14,894 nucleotides of DNA from Baffinella frigidus. Taxonomy: Eukaryota > Cryptophyceae > Cryptomonadales > Baffinellaceae. This document shows, one piece after another, positions 1-5,461 of this stretch. A program made the translations under genes and the position numbers. The notes under the pieces are model-generated. The model made no database searches. It was given only the letters and a program-made list of their open reading frames with translations, and had not been told where the DNA came from. The DNA is taken from positions 241,692 to 256,585 of the forward strand of contig MU646969.1 in assembly GCA_026770585.1 (NCBI GenBank), written 5' to 3'. Each line of letters opens with the position of its first letter. Positions within the stretch are counted from its first letter, which is position 1.

Positions 1-80
<80 letters not shown>
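1..80. repeat. Homopolymer of 80 G
   Basis: Eighty uninterrupted G bases open the window. A pure run this long is rare in real genomes and is a known artefact of two-colour Illumina chemistry, where no signal is called as G, or of a mis-extended contig end. It runs directly into TAGGTGGCGC, a motif that recurs at 130 also after six Gs, so a genuine short G-run may have been extended artificially. Confidence 0.9.
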
Positions 81-81
<1 letters not shown>

Positions 82-165
82 AGGTGGCGCCGCGTGCATG
101 AAATTCCCCCTCAGCGCGCTCAAGGGGGGTAGGTGGCGCTGCTTGCACCAAAGCCCCTTGGGGTT
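75..165. repeat. Two-unit tandem repeat of about 49 bp
   Basis: The motif GGGGGGTAGGTGGCGC followed by a TGCA-containing stretch occurs with TAGGTGGCGC at 81 and again at 130. Both units then contain a C-rich segment. Similarity decays after about 30 bases. No coding potential is seen. Confidence 0.6.
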
Positions 166-431
166 GAAGGGTGAGCACGCGCGGCGTTGGACCCCGCGCG
201 CGCCGCGAGAGTTGTGTGCACACAACATTCGAGGTGTCCTGCCGGATCCTTCTCCGGGGGTAAACACCGGGCGTCGAGCATCGCGTTTCGTCACCCGGCT
301 GGACGCACCCCGGCGACTGTTATCCGGGGGCTGCTGATGCCGCCTCCTTCACAAAAGCCCGTTCCGAACACCTCGGCTGGCATGGCAACATTCGGGGGAA
401 TTGGCGTGGATGGGGGGCGGGGCAGCAGGAC
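166..431. other. Non-coding stretch, probable intron downstream of the ALG12 exon
   Basis: No convincing exon is visible on either strand. Read on the minus strand it begins at a GT (431-430) directly after the ALG12-like exon, and the frame beyond that GT no longer resembles the family. It is therefore taken as intron. The next exon is not in the window, being either lost in the poly-G run or beyond it. Confidence 0.4.
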
Positions 432-538
432 CTGAAGGTTGAAGGACTCCTCGACCTTGTTGTACGGGGCCATGTAGAGGTGCGCGAGGCAGACAAGGAA
501 GTAGGTCCAGTCCCACTCATCCGGGTCTGGGAACGGTC
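432..538 (-). CDS. ALG12: Exon of ALG12-like dolichyl-P-Man alpha-1,6-mannosyltransferase (partial)
   Basis: On the minus strand this 107-bp segment reads PFPDPDEWDWTYFLVCLAHL, followed by YMAPYNKVEESFNLQ. The block PY-x-KVEESFNLQ is the hallmark N-terminal luminal motif of ALG12, a GT22-family ER mannosyltransferase. That enzyme adds the eighth mannose (alpha-1,6) to the lipid-linked oligosaccharide for N-glycosylation, using dolichol-phosphate mannose. The preceding hydrophobic residues (YFLVCLAHLYMA) fit the end of the first membrane segment. The proposed acceptor is a pyrimidine-rich CCTGCCCGTGGCAG before 538 and the donor is CAG|GTCCTG at 432/431, just after the Gln where the family would continue with A-x-HD. 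Only this exon is seen; the rest would lie to the left of the window. The motif is what distinguishes it from ALG9, PIGB and SMP3. The exon borders are inferred. Confidence 0.62.
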
Positions 539-828
539 CTGCCACGGGCAGGCCCACATTTTTCACGCACCGCACTTTTTAGGCGCTGATGAAAATTATT
601 GGATAGCCATAAAATCGCGAAATGCAGGGTGCTTTTTGGAGCATCGACCCGGACACGGCAGATTTTGTTAGGAATCGCCCCGGGTCCGGCTCAGGCATCA
701 CTCTAGTTTTGAGGCCAACAGTGCGAGGCGTGGTCGCGTCAAACCGGGAAACTGTGGTTGGGCGTCTGCGGCCTGGATGCACGCTGAGGGTCATTGTATG
801 TCGTCGACGGCAGGTGGAGGGTGTAAAG
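539..828. other. Unassigned stretch upstream of the ALG12-like exon
   Basis: Short frames exist on both strands but none has a recognisable motif or a convincing exon boundary. It may hold the 5' part or upstream intron of the ALG12-like gene. Telomere-like G-rich sequence starts just after it. Confidence 0.3.
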
Positions 829-990
829 TGTAGGGTGTAGGGTGTAAGGTTCAGGGTTTGGGGTTCAGGGTTTAGGGTTTAGGGTTAAGGGTTCAGGGTT
901 CAGGGTTGAAGATTTAGGATTTAGGTTTAAGGGTTTGATGGTGGTCAGGGTTCAGGGTTGATAATTTAAGATTGAGGGTTGAGGGTTTGT
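829..990. repeat. Degenerate telomere-like repeat block, G-rich on plus strand
   Basis: Irregular heptamers of GGGTTTA, GGGTTCA, GGGTGTA and GGGTTGA type follow one another. The base unit is the plant-type telomere repeat TTTAGGG with frequent substitutions. It lies between minus-strand exons, so the C-rich strand is the coding strand. This makes it more like the intron or intergenic filler elsewhere in the window than a chromosome end. Confidence 0.85.
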
Positions 991-1027
991 TGGTAAGAAG
1001 AAGAGAAAGAAGAAGGTTTGAGGGTAC

Positions 1028-1046
1028 CGAAGAGAGCCTCGCAAGG
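1028..1046 (-). pseudogene. Degenerate copy of the end of the CS-gene third exon
   Basis: Minus-strand GCGAGGCTCTCTTCG|GTACCC encodes EALFG and ends at a GT. It matches the 3' end of the exon at 1334-1449 (REALF then G|GTACC). It sits immediately beside the 130-bp palindrome, so only the last six or so codons remain recognisable. It looks like a relic from a local duplication. Confidence 0.45.
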
Positions 1047-1174
1047 CGAACCAAATCGACAATTTTCGATATCCCAGTTCCTATAGAAACTAGCTCCACC
1101 ACATGCGAATTTGTATGTGGAGGAGCTATTTTCTTTAGGAATTGGGAAATCGAAAATCGTCGATTTGGTCCGCC
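1045..1174. mobile_element. 130-bp near-perfect palindrome (hairpin/MITE-like)
   Basis: Positions pair as i and 2219-i across the whole segment without gaps. For example GGCGAACCAAATCG at 1045 pairs with CGATTTGGTCCGCC ending at 1174, and ACAT at 1101 with ATGT at 1115. Mismatches are scattered. There is almost no loop: the centre GCGAATTTGT is itself nearly symmetric. No transposase is encoded, so it would be non-autonomous. The AT content is higher than its flanks, and the reading frame across it is a by-product. Confidence 0.8.
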
Positions 1175-1333
1175 CGTCCACTTAGCAGCGACCGAAGACC
1201 TTTTTTTACCTTGAATTCAAGGTGAAAATCCGGTTAGGCTCTAGGGCAATGGATAAGATTCTAGTACAAATCGTTTAGATGGACTGTATCCGTGAGGCCC
1301 CCGGTGGCTACTAAGTGGGAGGGCTGGTGGTAC
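1175..1333. other. Probable intron or 3' flank in the CS-domain gene
   Basis: No exon-like frame is visible. It lies after the donor-like G|GTACCACC (minus strand) at 1334/1333 and before the palindrome. It has a mixed, moderately AT-rich composition. Confidence 0.3.
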
Positions 1334-1449
1334 CGAAAAGAGCCTCGCGCGGCGCCGCAGCCACGCGCTTGTCCACGGGCCCAGTCGGGGGGTTCTTCTT
1401 GCTCTCCTTCAAGAACGTCCGGTACTCCTTTCGCGTCTTCGGGTCCAAC
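1334..1449 (-). CDS. Lys/Arg-rich third exon of the CS-domain gene
   Basis: The minus strand reads LDPKTRKEYRTFLKESKKNP, then PTGPVDKRVA and AAPREALF. That is 38 codons plus one base at each end. The acceptor is CCGGATTAG before 1449 and the donor TTCG|GTACC at 1334/1333. It needs one base to complete its first codon and the exon at 2637-2749 ends with two, so they join in phase to give ...SSLAG-LDPKTRK. There is no ATG, which is why simple ORF scans miss it. The peptide is basic and probably disordered or helical, and I do not recognise it. A related copy (LDPTPRHDYRKFLNTES) lies just upstream in transcription at 1603-1653, with an inverted-repeat element between them. The exon call is strong; membership of the CS-domain gene is inferred from phase and strand. 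Confidence 0.6.
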
Positions 1450-1451
1450 CT

Positions 1452-1602
1452 AATCCGGGGGCGTGTTTAATTCAAAAGAAAAGGGAGCCCGTGTGTACAT
1501 AGGAGTTGGACAAAGATTCATTGGGGCCCTGTTTAAATTTGATTAGGGCAAGAATCCGGTTTGATGGTCCATTTTCTTTGAAATTAACCATGTCCTCGGG
1601 TG
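1452..1602. mobile_element. 151-bp inverted-repeat element, copy 1 (introner-like)
   Basis: The left end AATCCGGGGGCGTGTTTAAT and the right end TTTGAAATTAACCATGTCCT followed by CGGG are inverted relatives. The shared core is GTTTAATTCAAAAGAA and its complement. A second copy at 2252-2410 shares the ends plus internal matches (CATAGGAG, GATTAGGGCA-type). On the minus strand the end CCGGATTAG supplies the acceptor of the exon at 1334-1449, and GTTAATTTC near the other end is donor-like. This position suggests an intron-generating or intron-resident non-autonomous transposon. Confidence 0.72.
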
Positions 1603-1653
1603 CTCTCCGTGTTCAGGAACTTGCGGTAGTCATGCCGCGGCGTTGGGTCCAAC
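1603..1653 (-). pseudogene. Second, diverged copy of the CS-gene third exon
   Basis: The minus strand reads LDPTPRHDYRKFLNTES after a good acceptor (CGCGGACAG|GTTGGACCC). Compared with the exon at 1334-1449 (LDPKTRKEYRTFLKES), the positions L, D, P, R, Y, R, F and L are shared. It runs into the inverted-repeat element at 1602, within which GACATG|GTTAAT could act as a donor. It could be an alternative exon or a decayed duplicate. A third relic, CTTGGACCCGAAGCGCTGA on the minus strand near 1731-1752, reads LDPKR and then stops. Confidence 0.5.
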
Positions 1654-1660
1654 CTGTCCG

Positions 1661-2099
1661 CGCGCGGGTTTAGGGTTGATGTTTCAGGTTTCATGGTTTA
1701 GGGTCCAACGTGTGTGGTTTAGGAACTGGTCAGCGCTTCGGGTCCAAGCCGTCTCTTGTCCGGGTTGGAAAGGGGGGGGGGGCGAGGTTTGATAAATTGG
1801 AAAACACGACCGCTACACGCCAAAAGAGCCACGCCAGATTCTTGGAAGGGGTCGCCAAAAGTCGATTCCTTGGAAGAAGTGAGGGCAGATTGTTTACTGT
1901 TGGGATAAATGAACGCCTAAATTGGCGTTCCCAAAGGATGCTACCTACTCCGGCAGTCTTGGCTCACACAATCTATTTATTAATTAGTTTTAGCAAGTCA
2001 AAAACTCCGCAGACTCAGCGTGCCAACTTGGGAATAGTCGGTCGACCCGCGCGAGGCAGCGCTAGGATTCCTGTCCATGGAGGGTGAGAAGGCTGCAGG
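1661..2099. other. Unassigned stretch with short telomere-like patches
   Basis: 1667-1708 holds a short G-rich telomere-like patch (GGTTTAGGGTTGATG and similar). 1731-1752 holds a third relic of the LDPK exon. The rest includes a run of nine G at about 1772 and AT-richer sequence around 1970-2010. A 125-codon plus-strand frame covers 1710-2087 but has no recognisable domain and a composition expected of chance. Confidence 0.35.
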
Positions 2100-2104
2100 G
2101 TCCG

Positions 2105-2206
2105 CCCCAGGTGTTGAGGGTGTAGGGTTCTGGGTGTTGAAGATGTAGGGTTCTGGGTTGAGGGTGTAGGGTTCTGGGTTGGAGTTTAGAGTTTAGGGTT
2201 GAGGGT
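2105..2206. repeat. Degenerate telomere-like repeat block, G-rich on plus strand
   Basis: The block consists of repeats of GTGTAGGGTTCTGGGTTGAG and GGGTTTAGAG-type units, a longer-period variant of the TTTAGGG theme. It lies within the minus-strand CS-domain gene region, so it again reads C-rich on the coding strand. Confidence 0.8.
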
Positions 2207-2251
2207 CGTGCGAGGCGGCGGGCGAGAAGCCGCCCAAGCCCGAACACGCTC

Positions 2252-2410
2252 TAATCCGGGGACAGGTTCAATTTAAAAGAACACGGATCCCCATTTGTTC
2301 ATAGGAGCTGGGCGAAGGTTAATTAGGGCACTAAGTAAATTGGAGTATGGCCACCATCAGGTTTGAAAGAAAAGGCCATTTTCTTTTGAATTAAACATAT
2401 TCCCGGATGA
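2252..2410. mobile_element. 159-bp inverted-repeat element, copy 2 (introner-like)
   Basis: The ends TAATCCGGGGACAGGTTCAA and the complement of TTTTGAATTAAACATATTCC plus CGGA are inverted copies of each other. They match the element at 1452-1602, and the internal CATAGGAGCTGGGCGAAGGT also aligns with it. On the minus strand its end again reads CCGGATTAG, followed at 2251 by AGCGTGTTCGGGC. That sequence could encode a short Gly-rich segment (CSGLGGFSPAASHD). Two copies beside exon-like sequence in one gene support an introner-like behaviour. Confidence 0.72.
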
Positions 2411-2443
2411 GCCCCACCTCGCGAGGCGCGCTCGGGGGGAGGG

Positions 2444-2583
2444 TTATCCGGGAAACCATCTTTTTCTTTCATTTGATGGCAACGAAAATTACTACACAAA
2501 TGCTTTAATATTACTAATAAGAACGAATTGTGCAGTAATTTTCGTTGCATTCAAATGAAAGAAAAATAGGTTTCCCCGGATAA
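2444..2583. mobile_element. 140-bp element with about 56-bp terminal inverted repeats
   Basis: The left arm 2444-2499 (TTATCCGGGAAACCATCTTT...) and the right arm 2528-2583 (...AAATAGGTTTCCCCGGATAA) are inverted copies with few mismatches. They enclose an AT-rich centre of about 28 bp (ATGCTTTAATATTACTAATA). It has no coding capacity and is a typical MITE shape. It lies in the presumed intron after the acidic exon of the CS-domain gene. Confidence 0.82.
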
Positions 2584-2636
2584 GAGTGTATCTTGTGAGA
2601 CGGGGGGAAGCGCGGGGTGGGGATAGGGGACAGTAC

Positions 2637-2749
2637 CCTGCGAGGGAGGACTTGAGCTCGGGGTCGTCCTCCTCGTCCGAGTCCTTGTCAGAGGACGAGG
2701 CGCTCTCCTCTCCGTCGGAGTTGACGTAGAAGTCGAAGTCTTTCTTCTC
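2637..2749 (-). CDS. Acidic second exon of the CS-domain gene
   Basis: The minus strand reads EKKDFDFYVNSDGEESASSS followed by DKDSDEEDDPELKSSLA. The acceptor is CGCGACGCAG before 2749 and the donor GCAGG|GTACTG at 2637/2636. It starts in phase 0, exactly as the CS-domain exon ends, giving ...RPTQ-EKKDFDFYVNSD. An acidic Asp/Glu/Ser tail after a short D-F-x-x-(W/Y)-x-x-S/D motif is typical of p23-like CS proteins (FxxW-xDED in p23, DFDRWLDESD in HACD3). That places this exon right after the CS fold. It carries no Met, so it is invisible to start-to-stop ORF calling. The run of Ser within acidic context resembles casein kinase 2 sites, which is an inference. Confidence 0.68.
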
Positions 2750-2921
2750 CTGCGTCGCGCGCCGGGCTAGGGGGTCAGGGTCCCGGCATTGGAAGCGGTG
2801 GTGGGGCTGGGGGTCCAGACGTGATTGGGGGAGGACGGCCAGGGGAGATGTGGTGTTCTTCCTGCCCTGTCTGAGCGTCGAAAAGGATGTTGTGTCGGGG
2901 GTTCTTCAGTGCGGAACTAAC

Positions 2922-3236
2922 CTGTGTGGGTCGCGGGAGGTTGGACTGCTGCAGCGTCTTCCAAGTGTCCCCAACTGAGCTTTTCAGGAACTTGAACTGC
3001 ACTGAGCGCGGGTTCATCTTGATGACGGTTTTCTCGACATTCACCGGAGCAGCGAGCTCGAGAATGAGCTGGAACGGGCTCTTGCCCGGTTTGTCTCCGC
3101 AAACTTCCACATGCCCCTCAGGCGTGACTGAATGCGACTCGATGCACGTCTCGCCAACATCGAGGGTGACGACGACATGCGTGCTCGTTTGCCCCCACTT
3201 GTAGGACGGACAGAACTTCATCGGATCGGCCGCCAT
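2922..3236 (-). CDS. First exon of a CS-domain (p23/HSP20-like) protein
   Basis: This exon is 105 codons from ATG (MAADPMKFCPSYKWGQTSTH...) to a donor CACACAG|GTTAGT. Residues about 10-90 match a CS domain: an initial P-x-Y-x-W (YKW) strand, T-x-HVVVTLDV, a central hydrophilic loop with GHVEVCG, PFQLILELAAPVNVEK, then the signature V-x-F-x-F-L-K plus TW-x-x-L (SVQFKFLKSS, DTWKTLQQ). CS domains are beta-sandwich co-chaperone modules that bind HSP90 or partner proteins (p23, SGT1, NUDC, CHORD proteins, HACD3 N-terminus). The next exon supplies an acidic tail like p23. A longer in-frame start exists at 3326, but the upstream residues do not look domain-like and ATGGCGGCC has a good initiation context. 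Candidate identities are p23-type co-chaperone or another CS protein, and I cannot choose among them. Cytosolic location is likely, as no signal peptide is seen. Confidence 0.72.
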
Positions 3237-3239
3237 CTT

Positions 3240-3500
3240 CCCTAGAACGCCCACAAGGAAATGCTGATCGCTCTCAGGACGCCCGGAGATCCGACCGCAG
3301 CCCAACTGTCCGCAACCTCCACCCAAGAAAGCTGCTGCAGGCGCGCCAGGCCCTTCCTCTGGGCAAACGAAAGTTGGGATCCCCGTCCCGTCTCCCGCGA
3401 AAAAAAAACCTCCGGGCCCGCCTCTTGTAAAGCGACTGACCTAAAGGACCTAGAAAGGACCACAGGGTGGAGTAGTAGGCGTTTTATGAGGGGGTTCCAT
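3240..3500. other. Upstream region of the CS-domain gene
   Basis: This is GC-rich sequence before the ATG at 3236 on the minus strand. It likely contains promoter and 5' UTR, but no specific element is identifiable. Open frames on both strands show no domain. A run of eight or nine A occurs near 3400. Confidence 0.35.
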
Positions 3501-3787
3501 GATCTTCCGAGGCGCGCCCCAAAAATCTGAGACCACATTTGTCAAACAGAATTAAAAGTTGGTTCACCATTGAGGTTTCAGATTTTTGGGGCGCCCCTCG
3601 GAACAAGTCGAACAAAACCCTCGATTTCTCGAACCTGGGACCTAAAACCTCGATTTCCCAGAACAAGGCGAAAATTTCGCCTTGTTCCGAGGGGCGCCCC
3701 AAAAATCTGAAACCTCATTTGTGAACCAAATTTTAATTATGTTTGACAAATGTGGTCTCAGATTTTTGGGGCGCGCCTCGGAAGATC
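3501..3787. mobile_element. Nested 287-bp palindrome made of two head-to-head MITE-like elements
   Basis: Positions pair as i and 7288-i along the outer arms. GATCTTCCGAGGCGCGCCCC at 3501 mirrors GGGGCGCGCCTCGGAAGATC ending at 3787. Each arm is itself an element with its own inverted ends: 3507-3601 and 3687-3781, both starting CCGAGG(C/G)GCGCCCCAAAAAT and ending in its complement. The same 28-bp end therefore appears four times. The roughly 85-bp centre holds a smaller inverted pair (GAACAAGGCGAAAATTTCGC, CTTGTTC) and two CCTCGATTTC copies. No protein is encoded. Confidence 0.88.
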
Positions 3788-3839
3788 AACCTGAAATTTC
3801 CACTACTCCACCCTGCTGGACCAAAACCGTTTTTGCAAA

Positions 3840-3957
3840 ACAAGTTCCGGTGACCGCCTATGTTGGGAGCTCGAAGAACCTAAAGGGCCTGGAGGACCTT
3901 GCCCTTTCTACAGGACAAGTTCCTGTGTCCGCCTATGTTGAACGCTCGAAGAGAGAC
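3840..3957 (+). repeat. Two copies of a dispersed repeat (CCTATGTTGGGAGCTCGAAG type)
   Basis: Units at about 3840-3885 and 3914-3957 share ACAAGTTCC(G/T)GTG-CC-GCCTATGTTG-(A/G)-GCTCGAAGA. A third copy lies at 5185-5240. Translated in one frame they give VPV(T/S)AYV(G/E)(S/R)SK(N/R), in frame in all three, which may only reflect the shared DNA ancestry. I treat it as an interspersed repeat, not a gene. Confidence 0.6.
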
Positions 3958-4021
3958 CCCGGCGGATGGTTTGTGCCCTCACTCCAGTGGGCGAGGCGTT
4001 CCACCTCTAACCACAAAAGCT

Positions 4022-4057
4022 AGACTCTATACCCTAACCCCAACCCTAAACTCTAAA
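4022..4057. repeat. Short telomere-like patch, C-rich on plus strand
   Basis: It contains CCCTAACCCCAACCCTAAAC-type units ending in AAACAG. The AG forms the acceptor of the exon starting at 4061, so this is the tail of an intron on the plus strand. Confidence 0.7.
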
Positions 4058-4060
4058 CAG

Positions 4061-4127
4061 GCGTCGCGACTTTGAACGACAACGCGATCTTCAAGACGGA
4101 AAATTTCCGCCTCGTTATCAGCACGGG
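4061..4127 (+). CDS. Exon 'a' of an unrecognised plus-strand gene
   Basis: After the acceptor TCTAAACAG the sequence reads (GC)VATLNDNAIFKTENFRLVIST(GG) and stops at a donor ACGGG|GTAACC. That is 21 codons with two bases on each side. The peptide is well mixed and non-repetitive, and is followed at once by CCCTAAACCC filler. It ends two bases into a codon, which the next candidate exon (first base G at 4294) completes as Gly. I do not recognise the domain. Confidence 0.5.
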
Positions 4128-4137
4128 GTAACCCCCA

Positions 4138-4290
4138 AACCTTGAACCCTAAACCCTAAACCCTGAACCCTCAATCCTAAAACTAAACCCTAAACCCTAA
4201 ACCCTAAACACAAAACCCCTAACCCCTAAAACCTAAAACCTAAACACCAAATCCTAAACCCTAAACACTGAACCTCTATAGACCCTAAAC
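4138..4290. repeat. Degenerate telomere-like block, C-rich on plus strand
   Basis: Near-perfect CCCTAAA heptamers (AACCCTAAACCCTAAACCCTGA) grade into variants such as AAACACAAAACCCCTAACCC. It fills the space between two phase-compatible exon candidates and so is most simply an intron. Confidence 0.9.
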
Positions 4291-4293
4291 CAG

Positions 4294-4366
4294 GGCGCTC
4301 AGGGCGGGCTTGGAGCTCCAGTCAAGGCTTGTAAAAATTACCGCCTCGCTCGATTCCGTCGTGTGC
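4294..4366 (+). CDS. Exon 'b' of the unrecognised plus-strand gene
   Basis: After the acceptor ACCAG, one base G completes the previous codon. The frame then reads ALRAGLELQSRL followed by a possible donor CTT|GTAAAA at 4331. The same frame continues sensibly as VKITASLDSVV up to another GT at about 4360 (GTC|GTGTGC), so the true 3' border is uncertain. Phase agrees with the exon at 4061-4127. Function is unknown. Confidence 0.45.
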
Positions 4367-4394
4367 TCCTTAACCCCTCCACCCTCAAAATTCT

Positions 4395-4545
4395 CTAAAA
4401 CCGAAACCTGACCCGAAACCCGAAACCCGAAACCAGAAACCCGAAACACGAAACACGAAACACGAAATACGAAACACGAGACACGAAACACCAAACACGA
4501 AACACGAAATACGAACCCCCAGGTGCACAACCGAAACACGAAACC
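4395..4545. repeat. CCCGAAA / CACGAAA heptamer array
   Basis: The array has a seven-base period as in the telomere-like blocks, but the unit has shifted from CCCTAAA to CCCGAAA and then ACACGAA. Runs such as ACACGAAACACGAAACACGA are nearly perfect. It looks like a local amplification of a mutated telomere-like unit. The antisense frame gives repeated FRVSCFVFRVS, which is not a real protein. Confidence 0.88.
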
Positions 4546-4576
4546 ATAACCCCTATACCCCGCTGCAAAAATCTCA

Positions 4577-4630
4577 AAGAGAGAGAGTTCCTTATTGACA
4601 ACCCACTGGTCCGGATCTTAGTCACTGCTC
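4577..4630. repeat. Dispersed repeat, copy 1 (GAGAGTTCCTTATTGACAAC)
   Basis: AGAGAGAGAG-TTC-CTTATTGACAACC-x-x-TGGTCCGGATC, then a TCAGTCA-like stretch, is shared with 9751-9809. The two copies match over about 50 bases with a few differences. Neither has visible terminal inverted repeats. It is likely part of a longer interspersed element or of a conserved retroposed fragment. Confidence 0.65.
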
Positions 4631-4639
4631 GGGCGCTAA

Positions 4640-5020
4640 AGACACACGGAGACATCGTGTGCGAGTTAGGCTTCACTGAGAGGAGGAAGGACCGCACGTG
4701 CCGTGGTCTTATATCTCCTTATAGTGGACGTGATACAGAAATGTCCCATGTCCGTACTCAAAAAAAAAAAATCGAGGCGGACGAATGCGAACGGTGCCGA
4801 AGTCATCCTCCCGTCGTAGTGAGTAGGATGCAGATGTATTCTAGTTTGAAGTGTGTGAATAAACGCGTAAAGGAACCCATCGTGTACCGGACCCCGTGTC
4901 TCTATTGGTGGTCTGTTTGTACTATGCGGTATGGTGGTTTCCTCGCACCTATAACCTTTGTTATAGAACACGTGAAAAAGCCGGACGTTCCGGTAATCCT
5001 ACACGGGGTAGTATCCCCAG
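4640..5020. other. Unassigned region with a 124-codon plus-strand frame
   Basis: A frame from 4657 to 5031 is open and lacks telomere-like filler. It contains two Cys pairs (DECERCRS) and a run of Lys from a poly-A tract at 4759-4769. No domain is recognised, and the opposite strand is also open for about 100 codons, so coding status is undecided. Confidence 0.25.
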
Positions 5021-5130
5021 ATGTTGAGTGATCCAAACATCTATGTTGAGGCATCCAATAGTCAATGTTAAGTGACCCAACAGTCAATGTTGAGTGACCC
5101 AATAGTCGATGTAGAGTGATCCAAGAGTCT
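5021..5130. repeat. 22-bp minisatellite, five exact-length units
   Basis: Units begin with ATGT at 5021, 5043, 5065, 5087 and 5109, always 22 bases apart. The consensus is ATGTTGAGTGACCCAATAGT plus CA. Units differ by one to four substitutions with no indels. It sits between an open frame and the copy of the CGTATGTTGGGAGCTCGAAG repeat. Confidence 0.92.
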
Positions 5131-5184
5131 ATCCGGGGAAGTTCCCCGCACGGTCGGGCATCCGAACGGAAGCATGTTTCTGCA

Positions 5185-5243
5185 CAACCAGTTTCAGTGT
5201 CCGCGTATGTTGGGAGCTCGAAGAACCTAAAGAACCTAAAGAG
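5185..5243 (+). repeat. Third copy of the dispersed CGTATGTTGGGAGCTCGAAG repeat
   Basis: CCAGTTTCAGTGTCCGCGTA, TGTTGGGAGCTCGAAGAACC and TAAAGAACCTAAAG match the units at 3840 and 3914, with an internal duplication of AACCTAAAG. It directly precedes the exon-like stretch to 5381. Confidence 0.65.
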
Positions 5244-5381
5244 CACCGTTGCGGGAGAGGCGTTGGAGGCGAGGGTGCGGGTCGCAGACGCGTCTGACAA
5301 CCATTTCGAATCCGGAAACATTTCCTTCGAGGTTACCTCCCCCTCAAAAATCAAACCTGTTGCTTTCGACGAGAAGGAGAG
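5244..5381 (+). CDS. Exon 'c' of the unrecognised plus-strand gene
   Basis: The frame reads GEALEARVRVADASDNHFES followed by GNISFEVTSPSKIKPVAFDE-KE and ends at GAGAG|GTGATC. The alternating hydrophobic pattern (ARVRVAD, GNISFEVTSP) suggests a beta-sandwich or Ig-like fold such as those in extracellular or filamin-type repeats, but I cannot name a family. The 5' border is unclear: an AG occurs at 5256-5257. The next exon is open in phase 0 while this one appears to end two bases into a codon, so one border or frame is misplaced or the gene is broken. Confidence 0.45.
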
Positions 5382-5461
5382 GTGATCACCCCTTCTTAAT
5401 TTCAAACCTCGAACCCTGAACCCCGATCCCCACACCCCAAACCACCTGATACCTTGCCCAG

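Noticed and set aside
1710-2087. 125-codon plus-strand ORF
   Set aside because: It has no motif, overlaps relic exon sequence on the other strand and includes a G-run.
2887-3204. Plus-strand ORF opposite the CS-domain exon
   Set aside because: It is a shadow of the CS-domain frame, which has conserved motifs and matching splice phase.
3242-3326. N-terminal extension of the CS-domain ORF from a start at 3326
   Set aside because: The extra 30 residues have no family resemblance, and the internal ATG at 3236 has a better context right before the domain.
4285-4697. Minus-strand ORFs rich in FRVSCFVFRVS
   Set aside because: They are translations of the CCCGAAA/CACGAAA heptamer array. Similar GFGVWGLGFRV-type frames at 7818-8000 and 14030-14070 are translations of telomere-like repeat.
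5021-5130. CRISPR array
   Set aside because: The 22-bp units are contiguous with no unique spacers, and the setting is eukaryotic.
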